NCBI RefSeq assembly: GCF_020181035.1 | Contig: NZ_JAIQYY010000022.1 | Coordinates: 100,705 to 163,255, forward strand | From: Streptomyces sp. CoH27 | Lineage (GTDB): Bacteria; Actinomycetota; Actinomycetes; Streptomycetales; Streptomycetaceae | Length of the DNA: 62,551 nucleotides | Reading direction: 5' to 3' | In this document: piece by piece, positions 45,661 through 53,885 of the stretch | How the letters are laid out: every line of letters begins with the position of its first letter | Numbering within the stretch: the stretch's first letter is position 1 | Translations under genes and position numbers: made by a program | The notes under the pieces: model-generated | Databases searched by the model: none | The model's input: only the letters and a program-made list of their open reading frames with translations | Told to the model about the DNA's origin: nothing

Positions 45661-45870
45661 TCAGCCGATGTACAGCACCGAGCCGACGCACCAGGCCGAC
45701 CGGGAGTCACCGGGATTCTGGATCGCCCGGCTCAGCGCGGCCATGGCGCAGGCCGACGGGGTTCCGTAGTCCTTGGAGATCACCTCCGAGGCCGAGGCCG
45801 TTCCAGCGCCCGCGCACATGAGGACGGTGACCGCGGCCGCCGCGGCGGAGAACAGCTTCACCTTGTGCAT
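45661..45870 (-). CDS. Small secreted protein
   Basis: A 69-aa precursor. Residues 1-27 are a clear Sec signal (MHKVK, a hydrophobic run, ASA), leaving about 42 residues with two Cys (SACAMAAL and AWCVGS) that may form a disulfide. AGGAGC lies before the ATG at 45870. Small secreted Cys-pair proteins of this type are common in Streptomyces and mostly uncharacterised. It stands alone between the ATPase relic and the TetR gene. Function unknown. Confidence 0.75.
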   Translation of the reverse strand: MHKVKLFSAAAAAVTVLMCAGAGTASASEVISKDYGTPSACAMAALSRAIQNPGDSRSAWCVGSVLYIG

Positions 45871-46105
45871 GTCATGGGCTCCTGAGGTGAGTGGTGGTCG
45901 GGACCAGAAGGAGCATGGCTGGGGGACCTGCTGCCCATGTCGCGCTCGGCCCGGAATGCTCCGGCGGGAAGACAGGTGTGCCCTTACGGCCGGTTCGGAC
46001 GGCGGCGCCGGCCATTCCTGCCTTGTCCCGGGCTGGAGACCGCGGCCCCGGGTGCGGCAGGAGGATCGTCGGCGCAGTGATCGCCCGCGGCGGCGATCGC
46101 GCTCG

Positions 46106-46801
46106 TCAAGACGTCGGCCGGTCCGAACCGCTCAGCAGCGCCGCCGCCGCGCCCCTCGCCCGGGCCACGGCCCGCTCGTCGAGGCCGCACAGCCGCAGGC
46201 ACGACGACGCGATGGCGTCCGTGTCGGCCGGGTCCGGCTCGCGGGAGCGCCGTATCTGGATGACGACCTCGACCAGCTGGATCAGCAGCTCGCCGATCCG
46301 TTCGGCGGTCATGCTCCGGGTGACGTCCTCGGGCGCCGCCAGGGCGCCGAGCGCGCCGTAGCCCGCCTGGAGCCGGCCCCGCTCCGCGCGGAAGGCGTCG
46401 AACCGTTCGGCCCGCACCTCCGGCAGCAGATAGAGCGTGCCGATGTTGTAGCTGGTGCCGGAGAGGGTGCGCACGTCCATCGCGGCCACCGCGTAGAGCG
46501 CGGCGGCCGGGTCGATCCGTTCGGGCACCAGCGCCTGGATGCGCTCCACCATCCGCAGACTCGGTCGTACGGACGTGGCCAGCAGCTCGGCGAGGATGTC
46601 CTCCTTGGTGGCGAAGTGGTAGTACAGCGAGGCCTGCCGGATGCCGACGCGCTCGGCGATCATCCGCGTGCTGGTGCCGGCGACCCCGCGTTCGACGAAG
46701 AGCGCCCCGGCGGCGTCGAGTATCTGTTCCCGCGCGGAGGTGCCGGGATCGGACGGCGGCGTGTGCCGGGGCCTGCCTTGGCGGGGACGCGTCGTCGTCA
46801 T
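46106..46801 (-). CDS. TetR-family transcriptional regulator
   Basis: A 231-aa repressor-type protein. The helix-turn-helix is at residues 24-70 (REQILDAAGALFVERGVAGT, then RMIAERVGIRQASLYYHFAT with KEDIL). The C-terminal ligand domain is about 150 residues and unlike well-known subgroups. It starts 50 bases after the end of the allophanate hydrolase gene on the same strand, so it looks like the last gene of the carboxylase operon. It probably binds the 22-bp palindrome in front of that operon (55516-55537) and responds to the substrate or an intermediate. That link is inferred from context. Confidence 0.88.
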   Translation of the reverse strand: MTTTRPRQGRPRHTPPSDPGTSAREQILDAAGALFVERGVAGTSTRMIAERVGIRQASLYYHFATKEDILAELLATSVRPSLRMVERIQALVPERIDPAAALYAVAAMDVRTLSGTSYNIGTLYLLPEVRAERFDAFRAERGRLQAGYGALGALAAPEDVTRSMTAERIGELLIQLVEVVIQIRRSREPDPADTDAIASSCLRLCGLDERAVARARGAAAALLSGSDRPTS

Positions 46802-46850
46802 GGCCCCATCCTGCCACCCCGGTGCCAGGCGCCCGCGCCGCCGCCTTCGC

Positions 46851-48524
46851 TCACGTGGCGGCCGTGTAGGCTCGCCAGCCGCCGAAGCGGGTGATGTCGG
46901 GCGCGCCCTCGACGGCGTACGGCTCGGCGAGGAAGCCGCTGACCCGCCGCCCGTCGGCCAGTTCCACGGTGCCGATGGTCATCGGCGGGGGAACGGCAGC
47001 GGTGAACGTCCCGAACCCGGCCGCCGGAAGCCGCCAGACCTCGCCCTCGACGCCCCGCCCCGTACCGCCTGCCGCTTCCCCGGTGACGCGGACCAGACCC
47101 GGCTTGGGCGGCTCGGTCGGCAGGGCGTACAGCCGGTAGCCGGCGGCCGTGCGCGCCGGGCCCACCAGGGTGCCGCCCGCCTGCACCACCTGGGCGTTGA
47201 GCGGCTGTCCGGTGAGGTGGGCGCCGACCACGAACAGGTCCAGCGACGGATCGGCGAACCGCTCGGCCAGGGCGGCCAGCGTGCGGTCGGAGAAGGCCGG
47301 CCCGGTGAACATCACACCGAACGGCAGGCCGTCCACGAACCCCGCGGGCACGGCGAGCGAGGCGCAGTCCAGCAGGTTCGCGAAGTTGGTGAAGCGGCCC
47401 AGCCGGGCGTTGGCCCCGACCGGGTCGGCCGCCACCTGAGCGAGGGTGGGGTGCCAGGTGGTGGTCGGGGTCAGCAGCGCCGTACAGCCGCCGAGAAGGG
47501 CGCGTCCGGCGGCGCCCAGCGCGGCCAGGCGCGCGGTGTCGGCGGCCCAGTCGGCGGCCGTCTTCTCCCGGCCGGCCAGCACGAGCGAGGCGACGGTCGG
47601 ATCGAGGTCCGTGCCGATCAGGTCGCGGTGCTTCTCCAGATGCGCGCCGACGGCGGCGTACCGCTCGGCGACGAACGCGCCCCCGTACAGCAGCTCCGCG
47701 GCCTTCAGCAGCGGCGTGACGTCGGCCTCGACGATCTCCGCTCCGGTGTTCGCCAGCCGGGCGACCGCGGCGTCGAAGGCCTCGCGCCAGCCGTCGGCCA
47801 GGCCCTGAAGGTGCTCCGGGGCCGGGACGGCGATCCGAGGGCGCGCGGGAGGTGGCGGGAGCGGGGTCCCGGTGCGGGAGAGCGGGTCGGCCGGGTCCGG
47901 GCCCTCGATCAGCTCCGCCGCCGTACGGGCGAGTCGCAGGTCGCGGGCGAAGACGGTGACGCAGTCGAGGGTGTAGCAGGCGGGGACCACACCGGTCACC
48001 GGCACCAGGCCCTTGGTCGGCTTGACGCCGACGATGCCGTTGAGGGCGGCGGGCACCCGCCCCGAGCCGGCCGTGTCGGTGCCGAGCGCGAGGTCGGCGA
48101 TGCCCAGCGCGACCGCGACGGCCGAGCCGGAGGACGAGCCGCCCGAGATGCGGTCCGGGTGCCAGGCGTTGCGCACCGCACCGTAGGGGCTGCGGGTGCC
48201 GACGAGGCCGGTGGCGAACTGGTCCAGGTTGGTCTTGCCGAGCACCACCGCGCCGGCCGCGCGCAGCCGCGCGGCCGCGGGCGCGTCGGCCCGCGGGACG
48301 TACGCGTACGACGGCGCGCCCGCGGTCGTGGGCAGCCCGGCCACGTCGATGTTGTCCTTGACGGCGGCCACCAGGCCGGCCAGCGGCAGCGCGGGGTCGA
48401 TCCCGGCCGCCTCGTCGAGCACCTCCTCGCGCGGCCTGAGGTGGATCCAGATCTCGGGCCGGTCGGCGCTCTCGACGCGGTCGTAGGCGGCTGCCACACG
48501 TGCGGCCGGTGTCATGGCACTCAT
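46851..48524 (-). CDS. atzF: Allophanate hydrolase
   Basis: A 557-aa two-domain enzyme that splits allophanate into ammonia and carbon dioxide. The amidase-signature domain (about 1-440) has the Ser-cisSer-Lys triad: Lys in AAVKDNIDV, cis-Ser in GTDTAGSGR and nucleophile Ser in GGSSSGSA. The C-terminal part (about 450-557, LFVVGAHLTGQPLNAQVVQA, VEGEVWRLP, YAVEGAPDITRFGGWRAY) is the gamma-glutamyl-cyclotransferase-like domain of AtzF. The start overlaps the carboxylase stop by four bases (ATGA). The enzyme serves as the last step whether allophanate comes from urea or from carboxyguanidine. Confidence 0.95.
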   Translation of the reverse strand: MSAMTPAARVAAAYDRVESADRPEIWIHLRPREEVLDEAAGIDPALPLAGLVAAVKDNIDVAGLPTTAGAPSYAYVPRADAPAAARLRAAGAVVLGKTNLDQFATGLVGTRSPYGAVRNAWHPDRISGGSSSGSAVAVALGIADLALGTDTAGSGRVPAALNGIVGVKPTKGLVPVTGVVPACYTLDCVTVFARDLRLARTAAELIEGPDPADPLSRTGTPLPPPPARPRIAVPAPEHLQGLADGWREAFDAAVARLANTGAEIVEADVTPLLKAAELLYGGAFVAERYAAVGAHLEKHRDLIGTDLDPTVASLVLAGREKTAADWAADTARLAALGAAGRALLGGCTALLTPTTTWHPTLAQVAADPVGANARLGRFTNFANLLDCASLAVPAGFVDGLPFGVMFTGPAFSDRTLAALAERFADPSLDLFVVGAHLTGQPLNAQVVQAGGTLVGPARTAAGYRLYALPTEPPKPGLVRVTGEAAGGTGRGVEGEVWRLPAAGFGTFTAAVPPPMTIGTVELADGRRVSGFLAEPYAVEGAPDITRFGGWRAYTAAT

Positions 48525-51500
48525 GCTCGCACCGCCGCGAGGATCTGGCCGGGCGCGACCTGTTCGCCGGGCCTGACGTAGATCTCCAGCAGGGTTCCGG
48601 CGGCGGGGGTTTGTACCTTCGACTCCATTTTCATCGCCTCCAGGGAGAGGATCGGATCGCCGTCGGCCATGGTGGCGCCGGGTTCGGCGGTGATCTGCCA
48701 GACCGTGGCGGTGAACGGCGCGGTGACCGGGACCGCGCCGTCCGGGACGGTGACGGTGGCGGCGGCCGTCGCGGGTTCCGGGTCGTCGTCGCGGTCGAAC
48801 TCGCCCGCGGCCCGCCAGCGCCGCTTCTCGGCCTCGAACGCGGCGCTCTGCCGCTGCCGGAAGGCCGCGATCGAGTCGGCCTCGGCGGCCAGGAAGGCGT
48901 GGTGCTCGGCGATCGAGAAGGTGCCTTCCTCGACCGGGAAGTCACCGCGGCCGGCGTCGGTCTCGGCGCGCAGTTCGAGCAGTTCCTCCGCCGTGACGGG
49001 ATACCACTCGATGCGGTCGAAGAAGCGCAGCGCCCAGGGGGAGTCCTGGAACAGGCCACCCCTGCGGAATCGGTTCCAGACCTGCACGGTGCGGCCGACG
49101 AACTGGTATCCGCCGGGGCCCTCCATGCCGTAGACGCACAGGTAGGCGCCGCCGATGCCGACGGAGTTCTCCGCGGTCCAGGTGCGGGCCGGGTTGTACT
49201 TGGTGGTCACCAGGCGGTGGCGTGGGTCGAGCGGGGTGGCCACGGGGGCGCCGAGGTACACGTCGCCGAGCCCGAGCACCAGGTAGGAGGCGTCGAAGAC
49301 GGTGCGGTAGACGTCGTCGGCGCTCTCCAGGCCATTGATACGGCGGATGAACTCGATGTTCCACGGGCACCAGGGGGCGTCGTCGCGCACCCCGGCCATG
49401 TACCGCTCGATGGCCAGCCGGGTCGCCGGGTCGTCCCAGCTGAGCGGCAGCCGCACCGTGCGGGAGGGCACCACCAGCTCGTTGCTGGGCGGGACCTCAT
49501 CCTCCAGTTCGCGCAGCAGGGCCGTCAGGTCACGGGCCCGCAGCCGGCGGGCATCGGTGTGGATCTGGAGGGAACGGATGCCCGGGGTGACGTCCACGAT
49601 GCCGTCGGGTGCATGCGCGGCCAGGGTCTCCTGCAGGGCGTGCACCCGCATGCGCAGACCGAGGTCGAGCACCATGGGACCGTACTCGACCAGGACGTTG
49701 TCGTCGCCGTCCCGGCGGTAGGTGACGGCCGGCCGGGCGTCGGTGGCCTCCAGACGGCCCAGCACGCCGTCGTCACCGTCACCGCCCGCGCTGGTCGGCG
49801 CGGGGGAGGCACGGCGGGCGTCGAGGCCGGCCGCGTCGGCTTCCTTGACCGGTACGAAGCGGACGGTGTCGCCCGGCCGGACCTGGCCGAGCTTCCACAG
49901 GTCACCGCTGGCGACCACGGCGGGGCACACGAACCCGCCGAGGGACGGCCCGTCGGGCCCCAGGACGATCGGGGTGTCCCCGGTGAAGTCCAACGCGCCC
50001 ACCGCGTACGGGGTGTCGTGGATGTTGGAGGGGTGCAGTCCGGCCTCGCCGCCGTCCTGGCGAGCCCACCGGGGTTTCGGCCCGATCAGGCGGATGCCGG
50101 TGCGGGCGGAGTTGTGGTGTACCTGGTAGTCGGTGGCGTAGAGGGTGTCGATGTCCTCGCGGGTGAAGAACTCGGGTGCCGCGTGCGGGCCTTCGGTCAC
50201 ACCGATCCGCCAGTGCGAGACGATCGCGGGCCGCCGCCCGGCCGGGGTGGGGCGGCCGCCCGCGGCCCGGGCGGTCCCGGGCCGCAGGACGTCCCCGGCG
50301 CGCAGCGCCCGCCCGCCGTGCCCGCCGAAACCGCCGAGGGTGAACGTCGAGGCGCTGCCCAGGTACGCGGGTACGTCGATCCCGCCCCGGACGGCCAGGT
50401 AACTGCGCAGGCCGGGCCCCTGGCAGGGGCCGAGCACCAGGGTGGCGCCGGCCGACACCGGCACCGGTTCCCACCGGGCCGCCGGGGTGCCGTCCACCGT
50501 CACCGGGACAGGGGCGCCGGTGACGGCGACCACGGTGGCGTGCGAGAAGCGCAGGGTCAGCCCGCCCGCGGTGACCTCCAGGCCGGGCGCCGTCCGCGGG
50601 TTGCCGACGGCCAGGTTGGCCTCGGCGAACGAGACGGCGTCGAACGGCCCGCTCGGCGGCACGCCCACGTGCCAGTGGCCGAGCCGGCCGGGAAGGTCCT
50701 GCACGGTGGTCAGTGCCCCCGGCACCAGCACGTCGATGCGCGGCTCGGGGTCGCGGGCGGTGTCGAGCGTGCTGGTGCTGTGCACCGCCCCGCGCACCTC
50801 GCCCCGCACGGTCAGCTCGCGCAGCAGGCCCAGGTTGGTCACGATGCCGTCGACCCGGCTCGCGGCCAGGGCCCGGCCGAGCAGGTCGAACGCGGCGTCG
50901 CGGGTGGTGCCCTTGGCGATCACCTTGGCGAGCATGGGGTCGTAGTACGGCGACACCTCCAGGCCGGTCTCGGCGAAGCCGTCGACGCGGACGCCGGGCA
51001 TGGCGTCCGCACCCTCGCCGGGGAAGACCGCCCGGGTGATCAGACCCGAGGAGGGCAGCGAGTCCTTGCCTGGGTCCTCGGCGTAGACGCGGGCCTCCAC
51101 GGCGTGCCCGGCGGGTGCCCACTCCCGCTCGAACACGGCGTCGTCGACCTCGCCGTCCCGGGCCAGCAGCAGCATGAGTTCGACGAGGTCGACGCCGTAC
51201 GCCTCCTCCGTCACCGGGTGTTCGACCTGGAGGCGGGTGTTGACCTCCAGGAAGGCGGCCTCCTCGCGCACCGGGTCGTAGACGAACTCCACGGTGCCCG
51301 CGCCCCGGTAGCCGACCGAGGCGAGCAGCCGGCGCGAGGAGTCGTGCAGCAGCGCGCGCACCCGCGCGGGCAGCGCCGGGGCGGGGGCCTCCTCGATCAC
51401 CTTCTGGTTGCGGCGCTGCAACGAGCAGTCCCGGTCGCCGAGTACGGCGATCCGGCCGGTGCCGTCGCCGAAGACCTGCACTTCGACATGGCGGGCGGGG

Positions 51501-52114
51501 CGCACCAGGCGCTCCAGGAACACCCCGCCGGAGCCGAAGTTGGACTCCGCGAGCGCCGCGACGCGGGCGAACGCCTCGCGCACCTCGCCGGCCGTGGCGC
51601 AGGCCCGCATACCGATGCCGCCGCCGCCACCGGTGGCCTTGACCATCACGGGCAGCCCGATCGAGGAGGCCGCGGTGACGGCCTCCTCGGCACTCGCGAG
51701 CAGTTCCGTTCCGGCCAGCAGCGGCACTCCGGCCGCCTTCGCCAGGGCGCGCGCGGTGTGCTTCTCGCCGAAGGCGGTGATCTGGTCGGCGGTGGGCCCG
51801 GCGAACCTGAGGCCCGCCTCCTCCACGGCACGGGCGAAGGCGGTGTTCTCGGAGAGGAAGCCGTACCCGGGGTGGATGATGCCCGCGCCCCGGGCGAGAG
51901 CGGCCTCGATGATCGCCTCGCCGCGCAGGTACGACTCGCGGGCCGGCGCCGGTCCGAGGCGGACCGCGTGGTCGGCCTCGCGGACGTGCGGCGCGGCCCG
52001 GTCGGCGTCGGAGAAGACGGCGACGGTGGCGAGCCCCATCCTGCGGGCGGTACGGATCACGCGGCGGGCTATCTCACCGCGGTTGGCGACGAGTACGGCG
52101 GTGGGACGGGTCAC
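48521..52114 (-). CDS. uca: Biotin-dependent urea/guanidine carboxylase
   Basis: A 1197-aa protein. Biotin carboxylase is at residues 1-450 (VLVANRGEIARRVIRTARRM, GGGGGIGMRA, ERDCSLQRRNQKVIEE-like segment, EVNTRLQVEHPVTE). The carboxyltransferase is made of fused KipA/KipI-like halves at about 470-1050 (DLPGRLGHWHVGVPPSGPFD, GGEAGLHPSNIHDTPYAVGA, YGPMVLDLGLRMRVHAL). The biotinyl domain at the end has the biotin Lys in SLEAMKMES. The length fits full urea carboxylases. The GTG at 52114 follows GGAGGGAG and overlaps the upstream stop. When such genes sit beside two DUF1989 genes, as here, family knowledge since 2020 makes guanidine the likely substrate, giving carboxyguanidine. Confidence 0.93.
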   Translation of the reverse strand: MTRPTAVLVANRGEIARRVIRTARRMGLATVAVFSDADRAAPHVREADHAVRLGPAPARESYLRGEAIIEAALARGAGIIHPGYGFLSENTAFARAVEEAGLRFAGPTADQITAFGEKHTARALAKAAGVPLLAGTELLASAEEAVTAASSIGLPVMVKATGGGGGIGMRACATAGEVREAFARVAALAESNFGSGGVFLERLVRPARHVEVQVFGDGTGRIAVLGDRDCSLQRRNQKVIEEAPAPALPARVRALLHDSSRRLLASVGYRGAGTVEFVYDPVREEAAFLEVNTRLQVEHPVTEEAYGVDLVELMLLLARDGEVDDAVFEREWAPAGHAVEARVYAEDPGKDSLPSSGLITRAVFPGEGADAMPGVRVDGFAETGLEVSPYYDPMLAKVIAKGTTRDAAFDLLGRALAASRVDGIVTNLGLLRELTVRGEVRGAVHSTSTLDTARDPEPRIDVLVPGALTTVQDLPGRLGHWHVGVPPSGPFDAVSFAEANLAVGNPRTAPGLEVTAGGLTLRFSHATVVAVTGAPVPVTVDGTPAARWEPVPVSAGATLVLGPCQGPGLRSYLAVRGGIDVPAYLGSASTFTLGGFGGHGGRALRAGDVLRPGTARAAGGRPTPAGRRPAIVSHWRIGVTEGPHAAPEFFTREDIDTLYATDYQVHHNSARTGIRLIGPKPRWARQDGGEAGLHPSNIHDTPYAVGALDFTGDTPIVLGPDGPSLGGFVCPAVVASGDLWKLGQVRPGDTVRFVPVKEADAAGLDARRASPAPTSAGGDGDDGVLGRLEATDARPAVTYRRDGDDNVLVEYGPMVLDLGLRMRVHALQETLAAHAPDGIVDVTPGIRSLQIHTDARRLRARDLTALLRELEDEVPPSNELVVPSRTVRLPLSWDDPATRLAIERYMAGVRDDAPWCPWNIEFIRRINGLESADDVYRTVFDASYLVLGLGDVYLGAPVATPLDPRHRLVTTKYNPARTWTAENSVGIGGAYLCVYGMEGPGGYQFVGRTVQVWNRFRRGGLFQDSPWALRFFDRIEWYPVTAEELLELRAETDAGRGDFPVEEGTFSIAEHHAFLAAEADSIAAFRQRQSAAFEAEKRRWRAAGEFDRDDDPEPATAAATVTVPDGAVPVTAPFTATVWQITAEPGATMADGDPILSLEAMKMESKVQTPAAGTLLEIYVRPGEQVAPGQILAAVRA

Positions 52115-52911
52115 GCGGCTCCCTCCGGAGTGCCGGCGGCCCGCGCGGAGCGTGCTTCGCCGGCCGCCGGTGCCGGGTCCACGACGAGCATCCGCAGCGG
52201 GGTCGGGTTGAAGTCGTTGCACGGGTTGTTCATCTGCGGGCAGTTGGACACCAGCACCAGGACGTCCGTCTCGGCGCGCACCGCGACCCGGCGGCCCGGC
52301 GCCGACATGCCGTCCACGATGCCCAGCGCGCCGTCCGCCTCGACGGGCACGTTCATGAACCAGTTGAGGTTGGAGACGAGGTCCCGCACCCCGAGACCGC
52401 GTCGGCCGGCCTCCGCGAGGAAGTTCTCCCGGCAGCCGTGCTGGAACATCACGTGGTGGCCGTAGCGCAGGGTGTTGGACTCTTTGCCGCAGGCGCCGCC
52501 GATGGTGTCCTGGCGGTCGATCTCGTCGGCGACGACGGTCATCAGCGGGCGGCCCTCGTTGCTGCGCAGCACGGTGCCGGTGCGCACATAGGCGGTGCCC
52601 TGCCAGGCCAGGGTGTCGGGGACGCTGTAGCGCTCCTCGGGATCGTCGGCGTCGTACAGGAGGCAGTCGGCCGACTGGTTGCCGCCGACATCGACGATCG
52701 TCAGGACGTGCCCCTTGCGTACCACCGCCGACCAGGGGGCGTTGGGGGCCACCGTCTCGTCGAGGACGACGGTGCCCTCGACCAGGCTCGCTCCCCGGTC
52801 CAGGCGGGAGTCCTCCGCGTACACCGCGCCGACCGGGACGGTGGAGGCGACGGTGCCGCCCGAGACGGTCGGGCAGGTGACCGGTGTGTTCCCGCTCGGT
52901 GTGGTCGCCAT
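52111..52911 (-). CDS. DUF1989 protein, urea-carboxylase-associated (carboxyguanidine deiminase subunit)
   Basis: A 266-aa DUF1989 protein. Family landmarks are TIVDVGGNQSADCLLYDADD, ERYSVPDTLAWQ, the Cys region GGACGKESNTLRYGHH, FQHGCRENFLAE, NLNWFMNVPVEADG and NCPQMNNPCNDFNPTP. Long annotated as a 'urea carboxylase-associated' protein, this family is known to form, with its partner, the deiminase that turns carboxyguanidine into allophanate (CgdAB). The gene starts one base after the partner's stop and its own stop overlaps the carboxylase start. I do not assign CgdA versus CgdB. Confidence 0.88.
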   Translation of the reverse strand: MATTPSGNTPVTCPTVSGGTVASTVPVGAVYAEDSRLDRGASLVEGTVVLDETVAPNAPWSAVVRKGHVLTIVDVGGNQSADCLLYDADDPEERYSVPDTLAWQGTAYVRTGTVLRSNEGRPLMTVVADEIDRQDTIGGACGKESNTLRYGHHVMFQHGCRENFLAEAGRRGLGVRDLVSNLNWFMNVPVEADGALGIVDGMSAPGRRVAVRAETDVLVLVSNCPQMNNPCNDFNPTPLRMLVVDPAPAAGEARSARAAGTPEGAA

Positions 52912-52912
52912 G

Positions 52913-53824
52913 TCACAGCCCCCGTGCTTCGCAGTAGTCGACGGTGTTCAGGTACGCCCGGTGCAGTTCCGGCGTGGCGGTGAAGCGCGGCTCGCCGGGG
53001 CCGGTCGGGGTGCCGCGCCAGGCGTGCACCCGCAGCGGGCCGACGACGTACTCCGGGCGCGGGTCCAGCGGGTGGACGACGTTGGCGACCAGCACCAACA
53101 GGGGCATTTCCGCGACGAGTTCGACATGTGTGCCCGGTCCGGCGCTGCCCTGCCAGCCGAGGGTGCCGTCCGCCTCGACGCGCACGCCCTGGAAGAAGGA
53201 CACGCCGGGCGGCAGGTCGCGCCGGCCCAGACCGTGCTTGGCGGCCGCCTTGAGGAAGAGCCCACGCCCGGACGGAGACGGTCCCTCGGGCCGGGCGTCA
53301 CCGTACTTGCGCTCGTTCCAGGCGTCGGTGGTGGTGCCGCAGAAGGCGTCGTGCCGGCCGGAGGAGTCGGCGCTGACGACGGCCAGGACCCGGCCGTCCC
53401 CGGACAGCAGTGGATGGTTCTCGCCCAGGTAGGCCTGCCAGGGCACCTTCTGGGTGTCGGCGACGTTGAGCCGCTCGACCGGTTCCAGGGCGTTGTAGAG
53501 CAGCAGGTGGGCGCAGGCGTCGCCGGTCGGGTCGTCGAACCGCAGCCGGGTGCCGCGGGCGAGCACCTTGTGCGTGTAGCCGCCGGGCGCCACCGTCTCC
53601 GCCCACACCAGGGTGGCCGGGTCCACCCCCGGCGGGCGGTGCGGGCTGCCGGACGCCGGAAGGTACGGCATCCACTCCCCGGACCGCCCGCCCTGGGCAC
53701 GGGCGTCGCGCCGGGCGCTGCGGACACTGTCGGTCAGATGCAGATCACGGGCGCGGGCGGAAACCCGCCCGTCGGGGTGGCTGCCGTGCGGCGCGCCGGC
53801 CGTCGGACTCTGCGTGGTGGTCAT
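52913..53824 (-). CDS. DUF1989 protein, second deiminase subunit
   Basis: A 303-aa DUF1989 paralogue of the next gene. It has ETVAPGGYTHKVLARGTRLR, GDACAHLLLYNALEPVERLN, ADTQKVPWQAYLGENHPLLS, SSGRHDAFCGTTTD with the conserved Cys, and SFFQGVRVEADGTLGW. The N-terminal 60 residues are a polar extension. The start at 53824 follows GGGAGC; the longer frame extends into the permease region and is shadow. Together with the protein at 52111-52911 it should form the heteromeric carboxyguanidine deiminase. It lies 61 bases after the permease. Confidence 0.88.
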   Translation of the reverse strand: MTTTQSPTAGAPHGSHPDGRVSARARDLHLTDSVRSARRDARAQGGRSGEWMPYLPASGSPHRPPGVDPATLVWAETVAPGGYTHKVLARGTRLRFDDPTGDACAHLLLYNALEPVERLNVADTQKVPWQAYLGENHPLLSGDGRVLAVVSADSSGRHDAFCGTTTDAWNERKYGDARPEGPSPSGRGLFLKAAAKHGLGRRDLPPGVSFFQGVRVEADGTLGWQGSAGPGTHVELVAEMPLLVLVANVVHPLDPRPEYVVGPLRVHAWRGTPTGPGEPRFTATPELHRAYLNTVDYCEARGL

Positions 53825-53885
53825 GATGCTCCCGTCGTCCCTTCGTCGGTGCGTGGCCGGTGCCGCTGTCCGCGTCGCCGGACCC

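Noticed and set aside
47000..52400. Long plus-strand frames opposite the carboxylase operon
   Set aside because: High-GC shadow frames without family motifs; the minus-strand genes overlap neatly and show full domains.
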